The position numbers and the translations under genes are program-made. Shown here one piece after another: positions 37,606 to 51,424 of a stretch of DNA of 64,000 nucleotides. The stretch lies in assembly GCF_964340395.1 (NCBI RefSeq), contig NC_135552.1:3326517-3390516 (forward strand), read 5' to 3'. Source of the stretch: Glandiceps talaboti (Eukaryota; Hemichordata; Enteropneusta; Spengelidae). How positions within the stretch are numbered: position 1 is the stretch's first letter; each line of letters starts with the position of its first letter. The notes under the pieces are model-generated. The model was not told where the DNA came from. It did not search any database and worked only from the letters and a program-made list of their open reading frames with translations.

Positions 37606-38665
37606 TTTAGCAATGTTCGTAAACATTTTATGGAGCTAAGTTTAATTGTTTCAATTTTATCAAATTTGGTTATTGATACTAGCATAGACACATGTTGTGA
37701 CCGAAAGACAGATTTGTCTATGAAAACAACGCAAGCAGATTTGTCTATTCCGATTATTGCAATCAGTATTGTCAGCTTTTCGATGTACCATTCATTGTGA
37801 CAGAAACGTAAGTCCACTATGTTTTTTTTTATCGCCTTTATAAGGAAAAAACCTTTTATGTGAATTTACTGCTATGAACTGTTGTTCTTGCTTAGTTCGA
37901 CGACGTAGAAAAGCAAGCAAACGGCAGACTTTCTGAACGACACAAATGTATACGAAAACGACGAAGAACCGGAGTTATTATGTTATGGTGTTTTAGACTA
38001 TTCAAATACAGACTATACGGCTAGTTAATTTTACCAGGCTAAACTTTCTGATAATGTATACACATGTCTGAAAATATAAATATTTTAACATTTCACTTGG
38101 AAAACGGACTTAGTTTTGATAGTGTAGCCCAGTGAGTTGAAATGGTTTCAATATGTAATGCCACTTATTGGAAAGTATACCGTACATCCCATGCTAGCTG
38201 GTCTCCGATTAGAGCCTTCTCCTTTTAAAGGAAGCCATATTTTCTATGTCACAATCGCTTGCACAATGCACCGCCCGCCATCCTTTCATGTTTTTATATT
38301 AGGTATATCTAAAAATATATCAACATAGTTTGTCGTGTTTTATAACAGAATTTCTGATTTTCGTTAGCCCACAGACTTGCCATTGACTTTCTAGCTCTAG
38401 CGAACCCACGTACGTCAACGTATGTATGATAGCTGGTTGAGAAAGTCAACGACGGGTCTCTGGGATATAAGATTTTCTTTCTATGGCCCTCAATTCTTAT
38501 TCAAAGTTCTTATCAGAAAGAGTTAAAATTAGCGTTCATAAAATGTACCAACTGTCACACGTAAAAATGAGCGTGAATAGTTTTCAAACAAGGTTGAAAG
38601 TCAAAAATAAAATGACTTGTAAACAATTGGACAAGAAGGTTATCGACTAGAGCATGCCATTTATG
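37606..38665. other. AT-rich DNA, no gene recognised
   Basis: No coding or structural signal was recognised. Confidence 0.45.
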
Positions 38666-38701
38666 TGGATGGATGGATGGATGGATGGATGGATGGATGG
38701 G
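38666..38701. repeat. (GGAT)n microsatellite
   Basis: About nine GGAT units. Confidence 0.95.
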
Positions 38702-38951
38702 GTTAGAATTGTTTGTTTTCTCTTCCATCTTACACTGCGATTACTAGTTGGACACGTGGGATTCAATAGAATTGGTCAAATGTGTCAGGATTATAGCAGC
38801 CAATAAATACCCGTTAATAGAACAGCGAATGAACGTTAACGTACCCCGTCTTTGTGTAGATAACGTGATTGTCTTGTATGACATTGACATCACTGAATTT
38901 GTCATTAAACACGGTTGATTTTAAGTTTTTCTTGATATGGTGTGCGTGTGT

Positions 38952-40594
<1,643 letters not shown>

Positions 40595-40644
<50 letters not shown>

Positions 40645-40645
40645 A
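40595..40645. repeat. (CAA)n microsatellite
   Basis: About 16 CAA units, followed by AATAAATAAAT. Confidence 0.95.
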
Positions 40646-42494
40646 TAAATAAATATTGTCGGGTGTGACGATATTAATTCGTTAATTGTAACTTTCATGT
40701 CATCCTAATGTTTTGCCGAGATTTGATTGTGACAGGAACGAAGATAAAATTATGATCAACTCGTAAAATTTTATTTCAGTAAAATGAAAACAGTTCAATT
40801 TGGAAAAAAAATGCTTAGAGGTGAAAGGAAAAGATAAATCATTTATCTAACTGTAGTTTAAAAGTTAGAGGTAAGAGTTTGATTTAATTTCCTGTTATTA
40901 ATTAATGGAGGCACTGTTTTCATAAAATTAGCCTACATCATTGTCGACTACTAAACGAACGTTAGCCCACAGTACAATTACTCTCAGAGTGGGTTCAATC
41001 GTTAAAACAGCGCTACTCAAAGTTGCGATACGACGATCATCGCGAACGGTTGAAGCCGTCTTTTTTCAAAATCGCCCGAAGCATTTTTCGCACAATTCGT
41101 TGCCATGGCGATGCTTTCATGTGTACACGCCCAGACGTTTAACTGCCTTGTTAGCTGAAGACCTGTCTCCTATCTCTTCATCACTATAAGTCACGTGTCT
41201 ACTCACAACAGGTGCGTCGGTCGTCTCTTTATCCAAAACCAACCTGTATAGTGAGAGTTTAAAATCAGACAGTGGTTAAGGTCAAAGGTCATTCTTCGCT
41301 TTTTTGTTTAAGCTTTTCATGGACACAAGAAATTGTGTCGAAGCAGTCAGGGAAGTAAACGTTTCCAAATATTATATAGACGCTGTTGGCCACTATAGAC
41401 ATGACAATAACGCTCAATGAAGGCTGATTTTTCACTCACGATGTAGTTAGGAATCTCACATTTATTCCGATGAATATTCATTTTGATTCTCTCACTAGGT
41501 GGTTGATACCTTGAGGTCAAGGTCAAATGATAGATTTCGTAAACGTTCGACAGAAACCGACTTGATAGAAAGTTGACGATTATATTTCGAAAGTGAAGCG
41601 ATGCATATTCCCCGTTCAATTTCTCTGAATTTAGTACAAGAACAAGAGTTCCCCTACAAGATATATATAATATTATAATTATTTACACTATTCATAATCG
41701 ACAACTGTATTTAACCCAATTGAATTTATGTTATTTATTGAATAATGAATAAAATTCAATTATTGTAAAGTAAATTTGATAGACTAGAATAGTATGTGTC
41801 ATTGAAATATCAATCAACAGTTAGCTAATGTGACACACGCTGAGTTTATAAGCTTTTATACTCAGGTAAGAAATACATATGATATCGAGAAAACTAGTCT
41901 AGTATATTTATCAATGTCGATACCTTTGCCACCTCAAGCTTAGACGTTAAAATGATCTTGTGGTGTTTAGTACGAGTTGGTGACGTAATGACGTATGAAT
42001 TTTGCAATAGAAAATAATGATTAAGTGTATACTTCGGTAAAAAGAATATTGATAGTACCTTTAAAAATGAGACAACAAATTATATTACCCCTTCCCCTAA
42101 AAATAAAAAAAAATGAAATAAAATGAAATAAAAGAAACATTCAAACGTATAAACTTAATCATATTCAATTTCATTAAAATGGCGGGAAAGTGTTTGGTCT
42201 CGCTAGAAAGTACTTATTCCTACAAACGATTACTACGGATTAGTTTTCACTCTATAAATAATGATTTGTCAATAGTTGACCACTTTGCGATGTTCAAATA
42301 ATAAAAGTTATGCATAATTATCAAAATGTCATAGTTATAAATATCTGAAACTACCTATAATTAACCCAGTTGTGTCACGTGACAGTACATAAAGTGGCTG
42401 TATTTTTTTTGGAAACTTTAATTACATACAACATATGGCTGCTATGTCCAAAAGTACTCCACCTCAGATACGATGTTACAAAATATTTTTAAAT
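40646..42494. other. AT-rich DNA, no gene recognised
   Basis: No convincing exons, RNA genes or repeats were seen. Confidence 0.45.
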
Positions 42495-42606
42495 GAAATA
42501 GAATGGAATAGAATGGAATAGAATGGAATAGAATAGAATAGAATAGAATAGAATAGAATAGAATAGAATAGAATAGAATAGAATAGAATAGAATAGAATA
42601 GAATAA
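42495..42606. repeat. (GAATA)n / (GAATGGAATA)n pentanucleotide array
   Basis: About 22 units. The 5' end alternates GAATG and GAATA, and the rest is pure GAATA. The minus-strand FYSIL frame is an artefact. Confidence 0.95.
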
Positions 42607-42654
42607 TATAATATACACAGAATATTGTAGTTTATGATTTTTATTGTCTGACTG

Positions 42655-42678
42655 TATTTGGCGCCCAGACGCCAAATA
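42655..42678. repeat. Small perfect hairpin containing E2F-like half sites
   Basis: TATTTGGCG at 42655-42663 pairs with CGCCAAATA at 42670-42678 around a 6-base loop. TTTGGCGC resembles an E2F site. There is no gene close by. Confidence 0.4.
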
Positions 42679-43471
42679 AAATATATACGCGATCTGATGC
42701 AAATTGTCCATCATGATTTAAGTCTAGAATTGTGATCTATATCAAATGTTAGCTCCTTCAGTATTTGTTATTTTCTTGAAGAGATGAAAATATATAATTT
42801 GCCTTTCATATTATTTTATCACATCCCATTTGGACCATATATTGAATTAATATTTATTACAAGACTTACTCCAGAACTTTGGTATTATAGATAATACATG
42901 AATTTGGTTTTTCACAAAATTTGACATGAAGAAATCTCTCTGTTATAGTACAGTACTTTCGTTGGTCGGTGAAATGGTCAACGTATACGGTCAAATGACG
43001 ACACAGATATGAAGTTAACAGGATTTTTAGGTATTTCGTACATGTACATGGACATTGAGGTGCGCTTTGGAATACGTGTTGACACGTCGAGTCTGCAAAG
43101 ACTATGCACACGGTTTGTTGCACAGAAAACAGAAAATGGCGCCATTTCGTTCATCGTATTCTAACATAAAATCACCATTCTTTTGAAAAATGACAATCGC
43201 CCACGTTCTTGTTCTTGTAATTATATGATTTTACCGAAAAATACGCAACCGTGTGTGCTGATTTCGAATCTTGTTTTATTTTAGCCTTTCGTTTATAAAT
43301 GTTAGGCAATTTGTGACATTTTAGTCATTATTATACTCTTGGCAACCTGACTTATTAAAATGGTATAATTCACGTGATTGGTCAATGTGTGCCGAACCCA
43401 TATCTGTTTCCTTTCTATTTCAGTTTTGCTAGTTCCCATTTTCCATTTTAGCCTATACGTTATTTTAATGG
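42679..43471. other. AT-rich DNA, no gene recognised
   Basis: No feature could be supported. Confidence 0.45.
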
Positions 43472-43680
43472 ATGGTGGTAGGAGCTCCTGAACTTTGGAA
43501 CTCTCTGCCCCTGGACATTAAAACCTCTCCCAATGTTAACATTTTCAAAAGACGCTTGAAAACCCACATATTTCAGAGAGCTTTTTCATCTCCTTTCTAA
43601 CTCTAAGCGCCACTGAACATTGTTTTCTTTGGATATTTGGCGCTATATAAATTTATTAGATAGATAGATAGATAGATAGG
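43472..43680 (+). mobile_element. 5'-truncated LINE 3' end (CR1/L2/Jockey-like)
   Basis: The frame 43472-43600 reads GAPELWNSLPLDIKTSPNVN, then a lysine/arginine-rich stretch ending RAFSSPF and a TAA. This is the well-known C-terminal end of reverse transcriptases of the CR1/L2/Jockey group. It is followed by a short 3' untranslated region ending in GGCGCTATATAAATTTATTA and a (GATA)n tail to 43680, the usual 3' end of such elements. Everything upstream of the last ~40 codons is missing, as expected from 5' truncation during target-primed insertion. No target-site duplication could be fixed. Confidence 0.8.
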
Positions 43681-43954
43681 AGTAAGAGTAATAGTCAAGT
43701 GAAAATTATGATGTTATGATTGCAGTTATCAACGTTCTGATATATCAGACGCATTCCCAAATTAGTGCTGACTCAACTCTCGGAATATGACGTATTCTGT
43801 ACGTTTCATGTCATAAATTAGTGTCTTCAGCGATATTGGTGTAATATTGAGTTGAAAGGTGTATATACCGATAACAGTAAATTATACAGAACTGCTTCTG
43901 AAAAACTTGTTACGAATTATCACTCAAGAGATATTTTTAAGTAAGCTGTATAGG

Positions 43955-46900
43955 CGATATTACAGGCCTGTGTTAGTGTACAATTACGTCAACTTAATTG
44001 AACAGATATTACAGGCCTGTGTTAGTGTACAATTACGTCAACTTAATTGAACAGATATTACAGGCCTGTGTTAGTGTACAATTACGTCAACTTAATTGAA
44101 CAGATATTACAGGCCTGTGTTAGTGTACGACTACGTCAAATTGAACAGATATTACAGGCCTGTGTTATTGTACGGCTACGTCAAATTGAACAGATATTAC
44201 AGGCCTGTGTTAGTGTACGACTAAGTCAAATTGAACAGATATTACAGGCCTGTGTTAGTGTACAATTACGTCAACTTAATTGAACAGATATTACAGGCCT
44301 GTGTTAGTGTACGACTAAGCAAATTGAACAGATATTACAGGCCTGTGTTAGTGTACGACTAAGCAAATTGAACAGATATTACAGGCCTGTGTTAGTGTAC
44401 GACTACGTCAAATTGAACAGATATTACAGGCCTGTGTTAGTGTACGACTACGTCAAATTGAACAGATATTACAGGCCTGTGTTAGTGTACAATTACGTCA
44501 ACTTAATTGAACAGATATTACAGGCCTGTGTTAGTGTACTGACTACGTCAAATTGAACAGATATTACAGGCCTGTGTTAGTGTACGACTAAGCAAATTGA
44601 ACAGATATTACAGGCCTGTGTTAGTGTACGACTAAGCAAATTGAACAGATATTACAGGCCTGTGTTAGTGTACGACTACGTCAAATTGAACAGATATTAC
44701 AGGCCTGTGTTAGTGTACTGACTAAGCAAATTGAACAGATATTACAGGCCTGTGTTAGTGTACTGACTACGTCAAATTGAACAGATATTACAGGCCTGTG
44801 TTATTGTACGGCTACGTCAAATTGAACAGATATTACAGGCCTGTGTTAGTGTACTGACTACGTCAAATTGAACAGATATTACAGGCCTGTGTTAGTGTAC
44901 GACTACGTCAAATTGAACAGATATTACAGACCTGTGTTAGTGTACTGACTAAGTCAAATTGAACAGATATTACAGGCCTGTGTTAGTGTACGACTAAGCA
45001 AATTGAACAGATATTACAGGCCTGTGTTAGTGTACGACTACGTCAAATTGAACAGATATTACAGACCTGTGTTAGTGTACGACTACGTCAAATTGAACAG
45101 ATATTACAGGCCTGTGTTAGTGTACAACTAAGTCAAATTGAACAGATATTACAGGCCTGTGTTAGTGTACGACTAAGTCAAATTGAACAGATATTACAGG
45201 CCTGTGTTAGTGTACTGACTAAGTCAAATTGAACATATATTACAGGCCTGTGTTAGTATACGACTAAGTCAAATTGAACAGATAATACAGGCCTGTGTTA
45301 GTGTACTGACTAAGTCAAATTGAACATATATTACAGGCCTGTGTTAGTATACGACTAAGTCAAATTGAACAGATATTACAGGCCTGTGTTAGTGTACTGA
45401 CTAAGTCAAATTGAACAGATATTACAGGCCTGTGTTAGTGTACGACTAAGCAAATTGAACAGATATTACAGGCCTGTGTTAGTGTACGACTACGTCAAAT
45501 TGAACAGATATTACAGGCCTGTGTTAGTGTACGACTACGTCAAATTGAACAGATATTACAGGCCTGTGTTAGTGTACGACTACGTCAAATTGAACAGATA
45601 TTACAGGCCTGTGTTAGTGTACGACTAAGTCAAATTGAACAGATAATACAGGCCTGTGTTAGTGTACAATTACGTCAACTTAATTGAACAGATATTACAG
45701 GCCTGTGTTAGTGTACAACTAAGACAAATTGAACAGATATTACAGGCCTGTGTTAGTGTACGACTAAGCAAATTGAACAGATATTACAGGCCTGTGTTAG
45801 TATACGACTAAGTCAAATTGAACAGATAATACAGGCCTGTGTTAGTGTACAACTAAGTCAAATTGAACAGATAATACAGGCCTGTGTTAGTATACGACTA
45901 AGTCAAATTGAACAGATATTACAGGCCTGTGTTAGTATACGACTAAGTCAAATTGAACAGATATTACAGGCCTGTGTTAGTATACGACTAAGCAAATTGA
46001 ACAGATATTACAGGCCTGTGTTAGTGTACGACTAAGTCAAATTGAACAGATAATACAGGCCTGTGTTAGTGTACTGACTAAGTCAAATTGAACAGATAAT
46101 ACAGGCCTGTGTTAGTGTACAATTACGTCAACTTAATTGAACAGATATTACAGGCCTGTGTTAGTGTACAACTAAGACAAATTGAACAGATATTACAGGC
46201 CTGTGTTAGTGTACGACTAAGCAAATTGAACAGATATTACAGGCCTGTGTTAGTATACGACTAAGTCAAATTGAACAGATATTACAGGCCTGTGTTAGTG
46301 TACAATTACGTCAACTTAATTGAACAGATATTACAGGCCTGTGTTAGTGTACGACTAAGCAAATGGAACAGATATTACAGGCCTGTGTTAGTGTACGACT
46401 AAGCAAATTGAACAGATATTGCAGGCCTGTGTTAGTGTACGACTACGTCAAATTGAACAGATATTACAGGCCTGTGTTAGTGTACGACTACGTCAAATTG
46501 AACAGATATTACAGGCCTGTGTTAGTGTACGACTACGTCAAATTGAACAGATATTACAGGCCTGTGTTAGTGTACGACTACGTCAAATTGAACAGATATT
46601 ACAGGCCTGTGTTAGTGTACAACTAAGTCAAATTGAACAGATATTACAGGCCTGTGTTAGTGTATGACTACGTCAAATTGAACAGATATTACAGGCCTGT
46701 GTTAGTGTACGGCTACGTCAACTAATTATAATTGAACAGATATTACAGGCCTGTGTTAGTGTACAACTAAGTCAAATTGAACAGATATTACAGGCCTGTG
46801 TTAGTGTACTGACTACGTCAAATTGAACAGATATTACAGGCCTGTGTTAGTGTACGACTACGTCAAATTGAACAGATATTACAGGCCTGTGTTAGTGTAC

Positions 46901-47065
46901 GGCTACGTCAACTAATTATAATTGAACAGATATTACAGGCCTGTGTTAGTGTATGACTACGTCAAATTGAACAGATATTACAGGCCTGTGTTAGTGTACG
47001 GCTACGTCAACTAATTATAATTGAACAGATATTACAGGCCTGTGTTAGTGTATGACTCCGTCAAC
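43955..47065. repeat. 3.1-kb satellite-like array of a ~45-bp unit
   Basis: About 68 head-to-tail copies of a unit containing GATATTACAGGCCTGTGTTA, followed by a variable linker of 8-17 bases (for example CGACTACGTCAA, CGACTAAGCAA, CAATTACGTCAACTTAA). Unit lengths of 44, 45, 46 and 51 bp result. Each unit carries the palindrome ACAGGCCTGT. Runs of 45-bp units stay in frame and give false open frames (YYRPVLVYDYVKLNR). Confidence 0.96.
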
Positions 47066-48035
47066 TAATTAACAGAACTCGCGACGCATTAGCGTCCTCT
47101 AAATACAAACAAATCTTTTAACTTGTTTTGTTTTTATTAGATTTCTATTATCGTGATGGCTCGATCGCGTCCATGTAGAGGTGTCTGACGTCATGGCGAC
47201 AATTGTAGTCTTGTATTCAGACGGGCTATTCATTATCTGCAAAATAAATTTGGTAAACATATAATTGGAAAAGTATAATAGAGAAACTGTTATCCATCCT
47301 GTCTGCAGTTGAAGAAATAAGTACACTGCAAATTCATTTAAATTTGTATTCATATAGTCCAAACCTAGTGTAATATAATGTTTCCCACTTGTGTCTGAGA
47401 GTGCAGAGGTTAGAGTGCAGAGGTCAGATGAAGCATATAGATAGAAATGTAATCAATAGCGTTAACGACAGGTAATCAAGTCCCCGTATTAAGTTGGGTT
47501 GTCGATCTGGCAAGTGTTCTCTCCATTCAGCTATCCTGTGAACTCATATTAGAACATTTCCCGTTGCATTATTTTATCTGGACCTGTTAACCTTGAAGCA
47601 AATTCGACATAAAATTAGTACAGATTTTCAAAATACCATCTCTTGACTTTCCAGTTGAATTGTACAAAGGTCACATTTCCGTATATGGCCAAATACTAGG
47701 TCACACCCGGGTAATTTGACACAATCAACATAATGTAGGGATTGTGTGACTTACTCAACCAATCAGATTCTACACATGGTATCCATGTAAAATGCTGAGT
47801 TTCAATATGTGAGTTTATAGACTGTGTAACGACCATGTTTTCCCTGGTTGACCATTCAGTCATCTATGTTGAAACATGGATGTATATTGGAGACGCAGGA
47901 GACTGATGATAATTCAACTGGATATTATGAAATACTACTCGCATTTTGCTATTATATCGTAGAGCGAAAGATATACCGTATACTTATATAGAAACTTGAA
48001 GTCTCACAATAAATCCTATTTTTTACTTCGTTAAA

Positions 48036-48043
48036 TGACGTCA
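48036..48043. promoter_or_regulatory. CRE palindrome TGACGTCA directly before an ATG
   Basis: A perfect CRE lies 2 bp upstream of the ATG at 48046. The position is odd for a promoter element of that frame, and it may be chance. Confidence 0.2.
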
Positions 48044-48045
48044 CT

Positions 48046-48333
48046 ATGGTATACAATGTGCCAGGATTCAAGGATGTCACGTTCACCGATGACGTATCTT
48101 GTGTATCGAAAAGGCGTACAAAAATAGTCAATTTGATAGTTGTGACTGTTTTTCTTTTCTTTTTCATCTATCTCGACGTAAATATCTGCGTTATTGGAAT
48201 CGTATTCCCATGCTTCCAAAATCCGTGCGTGGTCGGAGGTTCTGTCTCTATGGCAACGTACATCTTGATGATAGTTTGTTTTGACACTAGTAGTACTGAC
48301 GACAACGTGACGCACAGTAGTTATATAATATAA
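48046..48333 (+). CDS. Weak 95-codon frame with two hydrophobic stretches
   Basis: The ATG at 48046 opens 95 codons. The residues after the basic KRRTK (from about residue 22) are strongly hydrophobic (IVNLIVVTVFLFFFIYL), and a second apolar run follows near residues 60-80. No family is recognised. There is no clear promoter or splice context, and overlapping frames on both strands are of similar length. It may be an exon of a membrane protein but is more likely fortuitous in AT-rich DNA. Confidence 0.15.
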   Translation: MVYNVPGFKDVTFTDDVSCVSKRRTKIVNLIVVTVFLFFFIYLDVNICVIGIVFPCFQNPCVVGGSVSMATYILMIVCFDTSSTDDNVTHSSYII

Positions 48334-48866
48334 GTTCTACCCTCATTTTCTTATCTATGCTTTCATCATGTACTGAAATAATATGAAATAAAAATGAGAT
48401 GTCCCCGAATTAGGTAAAACGTTAGGATAACTCAAAGTCGATACACTTTTGGATAAATCACACATTTTTTTTTGTTTCAATTGTGTTGTGCAGACCAGTA
48501 CTTAATTATCCTTATTCGATGTCAAGGAGGTTTTCATTTCATTTATAAAATTTCAATATCTTTTTTCCAGGGCAATTTATGCGTGTCCTTCTTTCTCGTA
48601 CTTTTGTAATCACATATTCGCAAACATTTACACCAAAATTCATAGCAAACAAATCGTTTGCTACAAATATCTGTGCTCATTTTCTTGTTCACATTGATAC
48701 ATATTATTCTTTATATTATTAACTTAAGATTGAATGAAAAAAAAGGCAGAGTCCCCGTATTGACTTTTTTACGGCTATATTTGTTAAGTGAGGTGTGCTA
48801 AAGACATGTTTTTCCATGATGCTTTGCGCCAGTGCGACATTTCGACATTATGCATTATTTTTTCAT

Positions 48867-48868
<2 letters not shown>

Positions 48869-48898
<30 letters not shown>

Positions 48899-49073
48899 TG
48901 TATGTATGTATGTATGTATGTATGTATGTATGTATGTATGTCTGTCTGTCTGTCTGTGTGTCTGTCTGTCTGTCTGTGTGTCTGTCTGTCTGTCTGTGTG
49001 TGTGTGTGTGTCTGTGTGTCTGTCTGTCTGTCTGTAGGTATGTATGTATGTATGTATGTATGTATGTATGTGT
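48869..49073. repeat. (ATGT)n/(CTGT)n compound microsatellite
   Basis: (ATGT)n to about 48939, (CTGT)n mixed with GTGT to about 49033, then (ATGT)n again. It mirrors the logic of the array at 3967-4415: blocks differ by one transition. Confidence 0.95.
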
Positions 49074-49779
49074 ATAAGTTTGTACGGAAAGCAACAAATT
49101 CACATTCCAGCAAATTCAAAATCAAGTCGAATTAATTAATGCTAGGAGAACAAAATACGTGTGAATAACATTGTCTAAGAGAGGAACATGCTATACATTT
49201 ATTTTGAGATCATTAAAATGTGAAGTGCACAAAAATCATGGACGTTTGAAAGGCAATGTCAATGAATAACTCCCCATATATCATTTATAACTGTAGTAAT
49301 ATATGCAAAGTGTTAAACAAGTTCAAAGTCCTAACTAAACCATCACGTTTTGATTACATAGCAGATAATTTTAAGATCTTTTTTTTTGACATGTATGTTC
49401 TATAATAGGGTTTAATTACTGTCATTGATAGTTTGAATTTATGTATTTTAGCGCTAAGAAATTTAATGGCAATCTATTGAAATATTGAACAACGTGATAA
49501 TGAAAGCCCCAAATAGATCTAACTGCTACACCAATTGAGGTTTAATATAATCAAGAATGGAATTCCCATCGCTGCTGTTAATTAATGAGTCGTACTTATT
49601 TACAATAACGTCTTACTTTCTAGTCATCACACCGACCGTCACATTGGTCGGCATTGCGACAAGCAAATCCTGTCACAGTATCGAACTCAAGTTGTAGAAG
49701 TGTTTGCCACCGCATTGTTGTACGGGAGCTATGGTCGACTTAAAACGAATTTCAAGAGCTGTCGGCCTTGGACAGATAT
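49074..49779. other. AT-rich DNA, no gene recognised
   Basis: No feature could be supported. Confidence 0.45.
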
Positions 49780-50100
49780 TGTCAACAAAAATCGTACTGC
49801 TAGATGTCGACTTGCGCGACACAAATCGTACCACTACTATTTTTTCTCATAGTTTGCATGACAAAAATCTTACCAACAATCAATTTACCATATTTTTTTA
49901 TTTTCTCTGCTTGAGTATCCGTTATTTTAGCAGACTTTTCCAAACCAAATTCACCCAGTAATAACATTCGTTTTTTAAAGGAATATCATTGGATTAAATC
50001 ATATATTTTCAATCACATTTCAATATCTGTCGTATGGGGTGATAATATGTAGCAATCTCAACTATATATTTGTCAAGCCATGACGATACGATTTACATGT
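49780..50100. mobile_element. Inverted-repeat element, family 'GTCTGGCTC', copy d (decayed)
   Basis: The left arm has CAACAAAAATCGTACTGCTA and two further degenerate units (ACAAATCGTACCA, ACAAAAATCTTACCAACA). The right arm at about 50050-50090 has ATGTAGCAATCTCAAC and TTTGTCAAGCCATGACG, inverted. An interior stretch, GGAATATCATTGGATTAAAT, at about 49980 matches the interior of copy c. Confidence 0.5.
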
Positions 50101-50440
50101 TAGTAACATTTTAATTGTCCATCTCGATTTGTTCCTAATCGACTTTCGATTCTCCATGGGGCCACTTTGAAGGTGTTAGGACAAAAGGACCCAAAGGGAA
50201 TACATGACAGTAATATTTAAAAAAAGAAGTCATTTTAGGAAGACTATCAGTATCAAAGATAGTGTAAAACAAGTAAGGTTAATAAACGATATTACATAAT
50301 TTTGTTGACATAGAATTGTGTTATAAAAATAATTGTAGATGTTTGCTATCGTAGGTGTTTACTACGACCAGTAATTAGTATGTTTCGTAACATTTATTCC
50401 TTGTCGGTGGTTCTTCCTGAGATAGGCTGTTGAATACAGG
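50101..50440. other. AT-rich DNA, no gene recognised
   Basis: Nothing was recognised before the CpG-richer patch. Confidence 0.45.
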
Positions 50441-50672
50441 TCGTAGGTGGCGCTGCGACTGCCCACGTCTCTCTAGATAGATGGGCTATCATATCATGTC
50501 ATGTCGACATGTCGTGCACGCGTACAGGTCGTGAGCATGGCCGAGTGCAGTACGTGTCGTAGGTGGCGCTGCGACTGCCACCGTCTCTCGAGATAGAGGG
50601 GCGCGCTATCATGTCATGTCACACGCGTACGTACACGTCGTGTGAGTACGGCGGAGTGTAGTACAGCTTGCA
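50441..50672. repeat. Diverged 116-bp tandem duplication in CpG-rich DNA
   Basis: TCGTAGGTGGCGCTGCGACT starts at 50441 and again at 50557. Each is followed by a CTCTCTAGATAGAT-type segment, a CATGTCATGTC segment and a GAGTGCAGTAC-like end. The patch is distinctly richer in CpG than its surroundings. Confidence 0.7.
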
Positions 50673-50745
50673 TAGGGTAAGTCCTCCCTGGCGCGGTGTT
50701 GAGCGAAACTTGTGCACCGTTTTGTAAGCAGAACTAGCGAAACGC

Positions 50746-50862
50746 TAGTCTCGCTGCCAGACTCGTGACTATCGTCCCTGAGCTTTGTATGCTGAGCGGC
50801 CTGCGCCGCGAGAAGAGAGGGACTTTTCTTCATGAAAAGATTTGGGTCTGGCAGCGAGACTA
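50746..50862. mobile_element. 117-bp MITE with 17-bp perfect inverted ends
   Basis: TAGTCTCGCTGCCAGAC at 50746-50762 is exactly inverted at 50846-50862. The flanking 9-mers GCGAAACGC (50737-50745) and TCGAAACGC (50863-50871) match at 8 of 9 bases, consistent with an 8- or 9-bp target-site duplication. The ~83-bp interior has no coding capacity. It is a non-autonomous DNA transposon of hAT or Mutator type by duplication length (inference). Confidence 0.75.
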
Positions 50863-50949
50863 TCGAAACGCATGCACTGTCTGCAAGTAAGACTAGCTAG
50901 GTCGACTGCCGGCCCCGGTCTATTCCACAGGTAGATCGCACGACTGTAA

Positions 50950-50992
50950 CCTCAGACCGCCAATTTATAATGTTTGGCAGGGTGGTCTGAGG
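50950..50992. repeat. Hairpin CCTCAGACC / GGTCTGAGG
   Basis: The perfect 9-bp arms at 50950-50958 and 50984-50992 are separated by 25 bases. Confidence 0.6.
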
Positions 50993-51388
50993 CATAGGCA
51001 ATGGAGGTGTTTTAGTTCCCCTATGGATATGATACGTATCTTACAGTACTCCAGCAGCCTAACCTCAGACATAAATTTAAACAACCCGTGTACGTGTAAA
51101 CAACATCACAAACACCGCATTGTCCGTGGTTTATATAGTTGAATACTGTGTGCAAATGTCACTCTGCGCATACAAGTATTACTTTGTCTGTGCGCATACC
51201 GAGGAGTGGATTTGTAGGAAACAGTCCAGGGATTAAAATTTAACGAGGCGGGAGCCATACCCCAAATTATCCTGTGTTGACTTACATACTTATTTTGTTT
51301 CTGGTTACTGATAGGTCAGTGACAGTGTCAATCAACTTGCAATGGGTGGATGCTAAATCCATAAACAACAGGTTGTTTGTGGGTCTAT

Positions 51389-51424
51389 CCATAGACCCTC
51401 CACGTTGGTGGGGAGGGTCTATGG
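51389..51424. repeat. Hairpin of the CATAGACCCT family, 13-bp arms
   Basis: CCATAGACCCTCC at 51389-51401 is exactly inverted at 51412-51424 around a 10-base loop (ACGTTGGTGG). It is closely related to the hairpin at 57346-57380. Confidence 0.7.

Larger units (their letters stand above)
47066..48868. other. AT-rich DNA with one weak reading frame
   Basis: Apart from the frame at 48046-48333, described separately, no gene or repeat was recognised. Confidence 0.4.

Noticed and set aside
38137-38328. Possible 5S-rRNA-like or tRNA-like patch near 38180
   Set aside because: No A box, intermediate element or C box at the right spacing, and no cloverleaf could be drawn.
43859-46667. Repeated 15-residue peptides (YYRPVLVYDYVKLNR, ILQACVSVRLRQIEQ)
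   Set aside because: They occur only where neighbouring 45-bp units keep phase; 44-, 46- and 51-bp units break the frame throughout the array.
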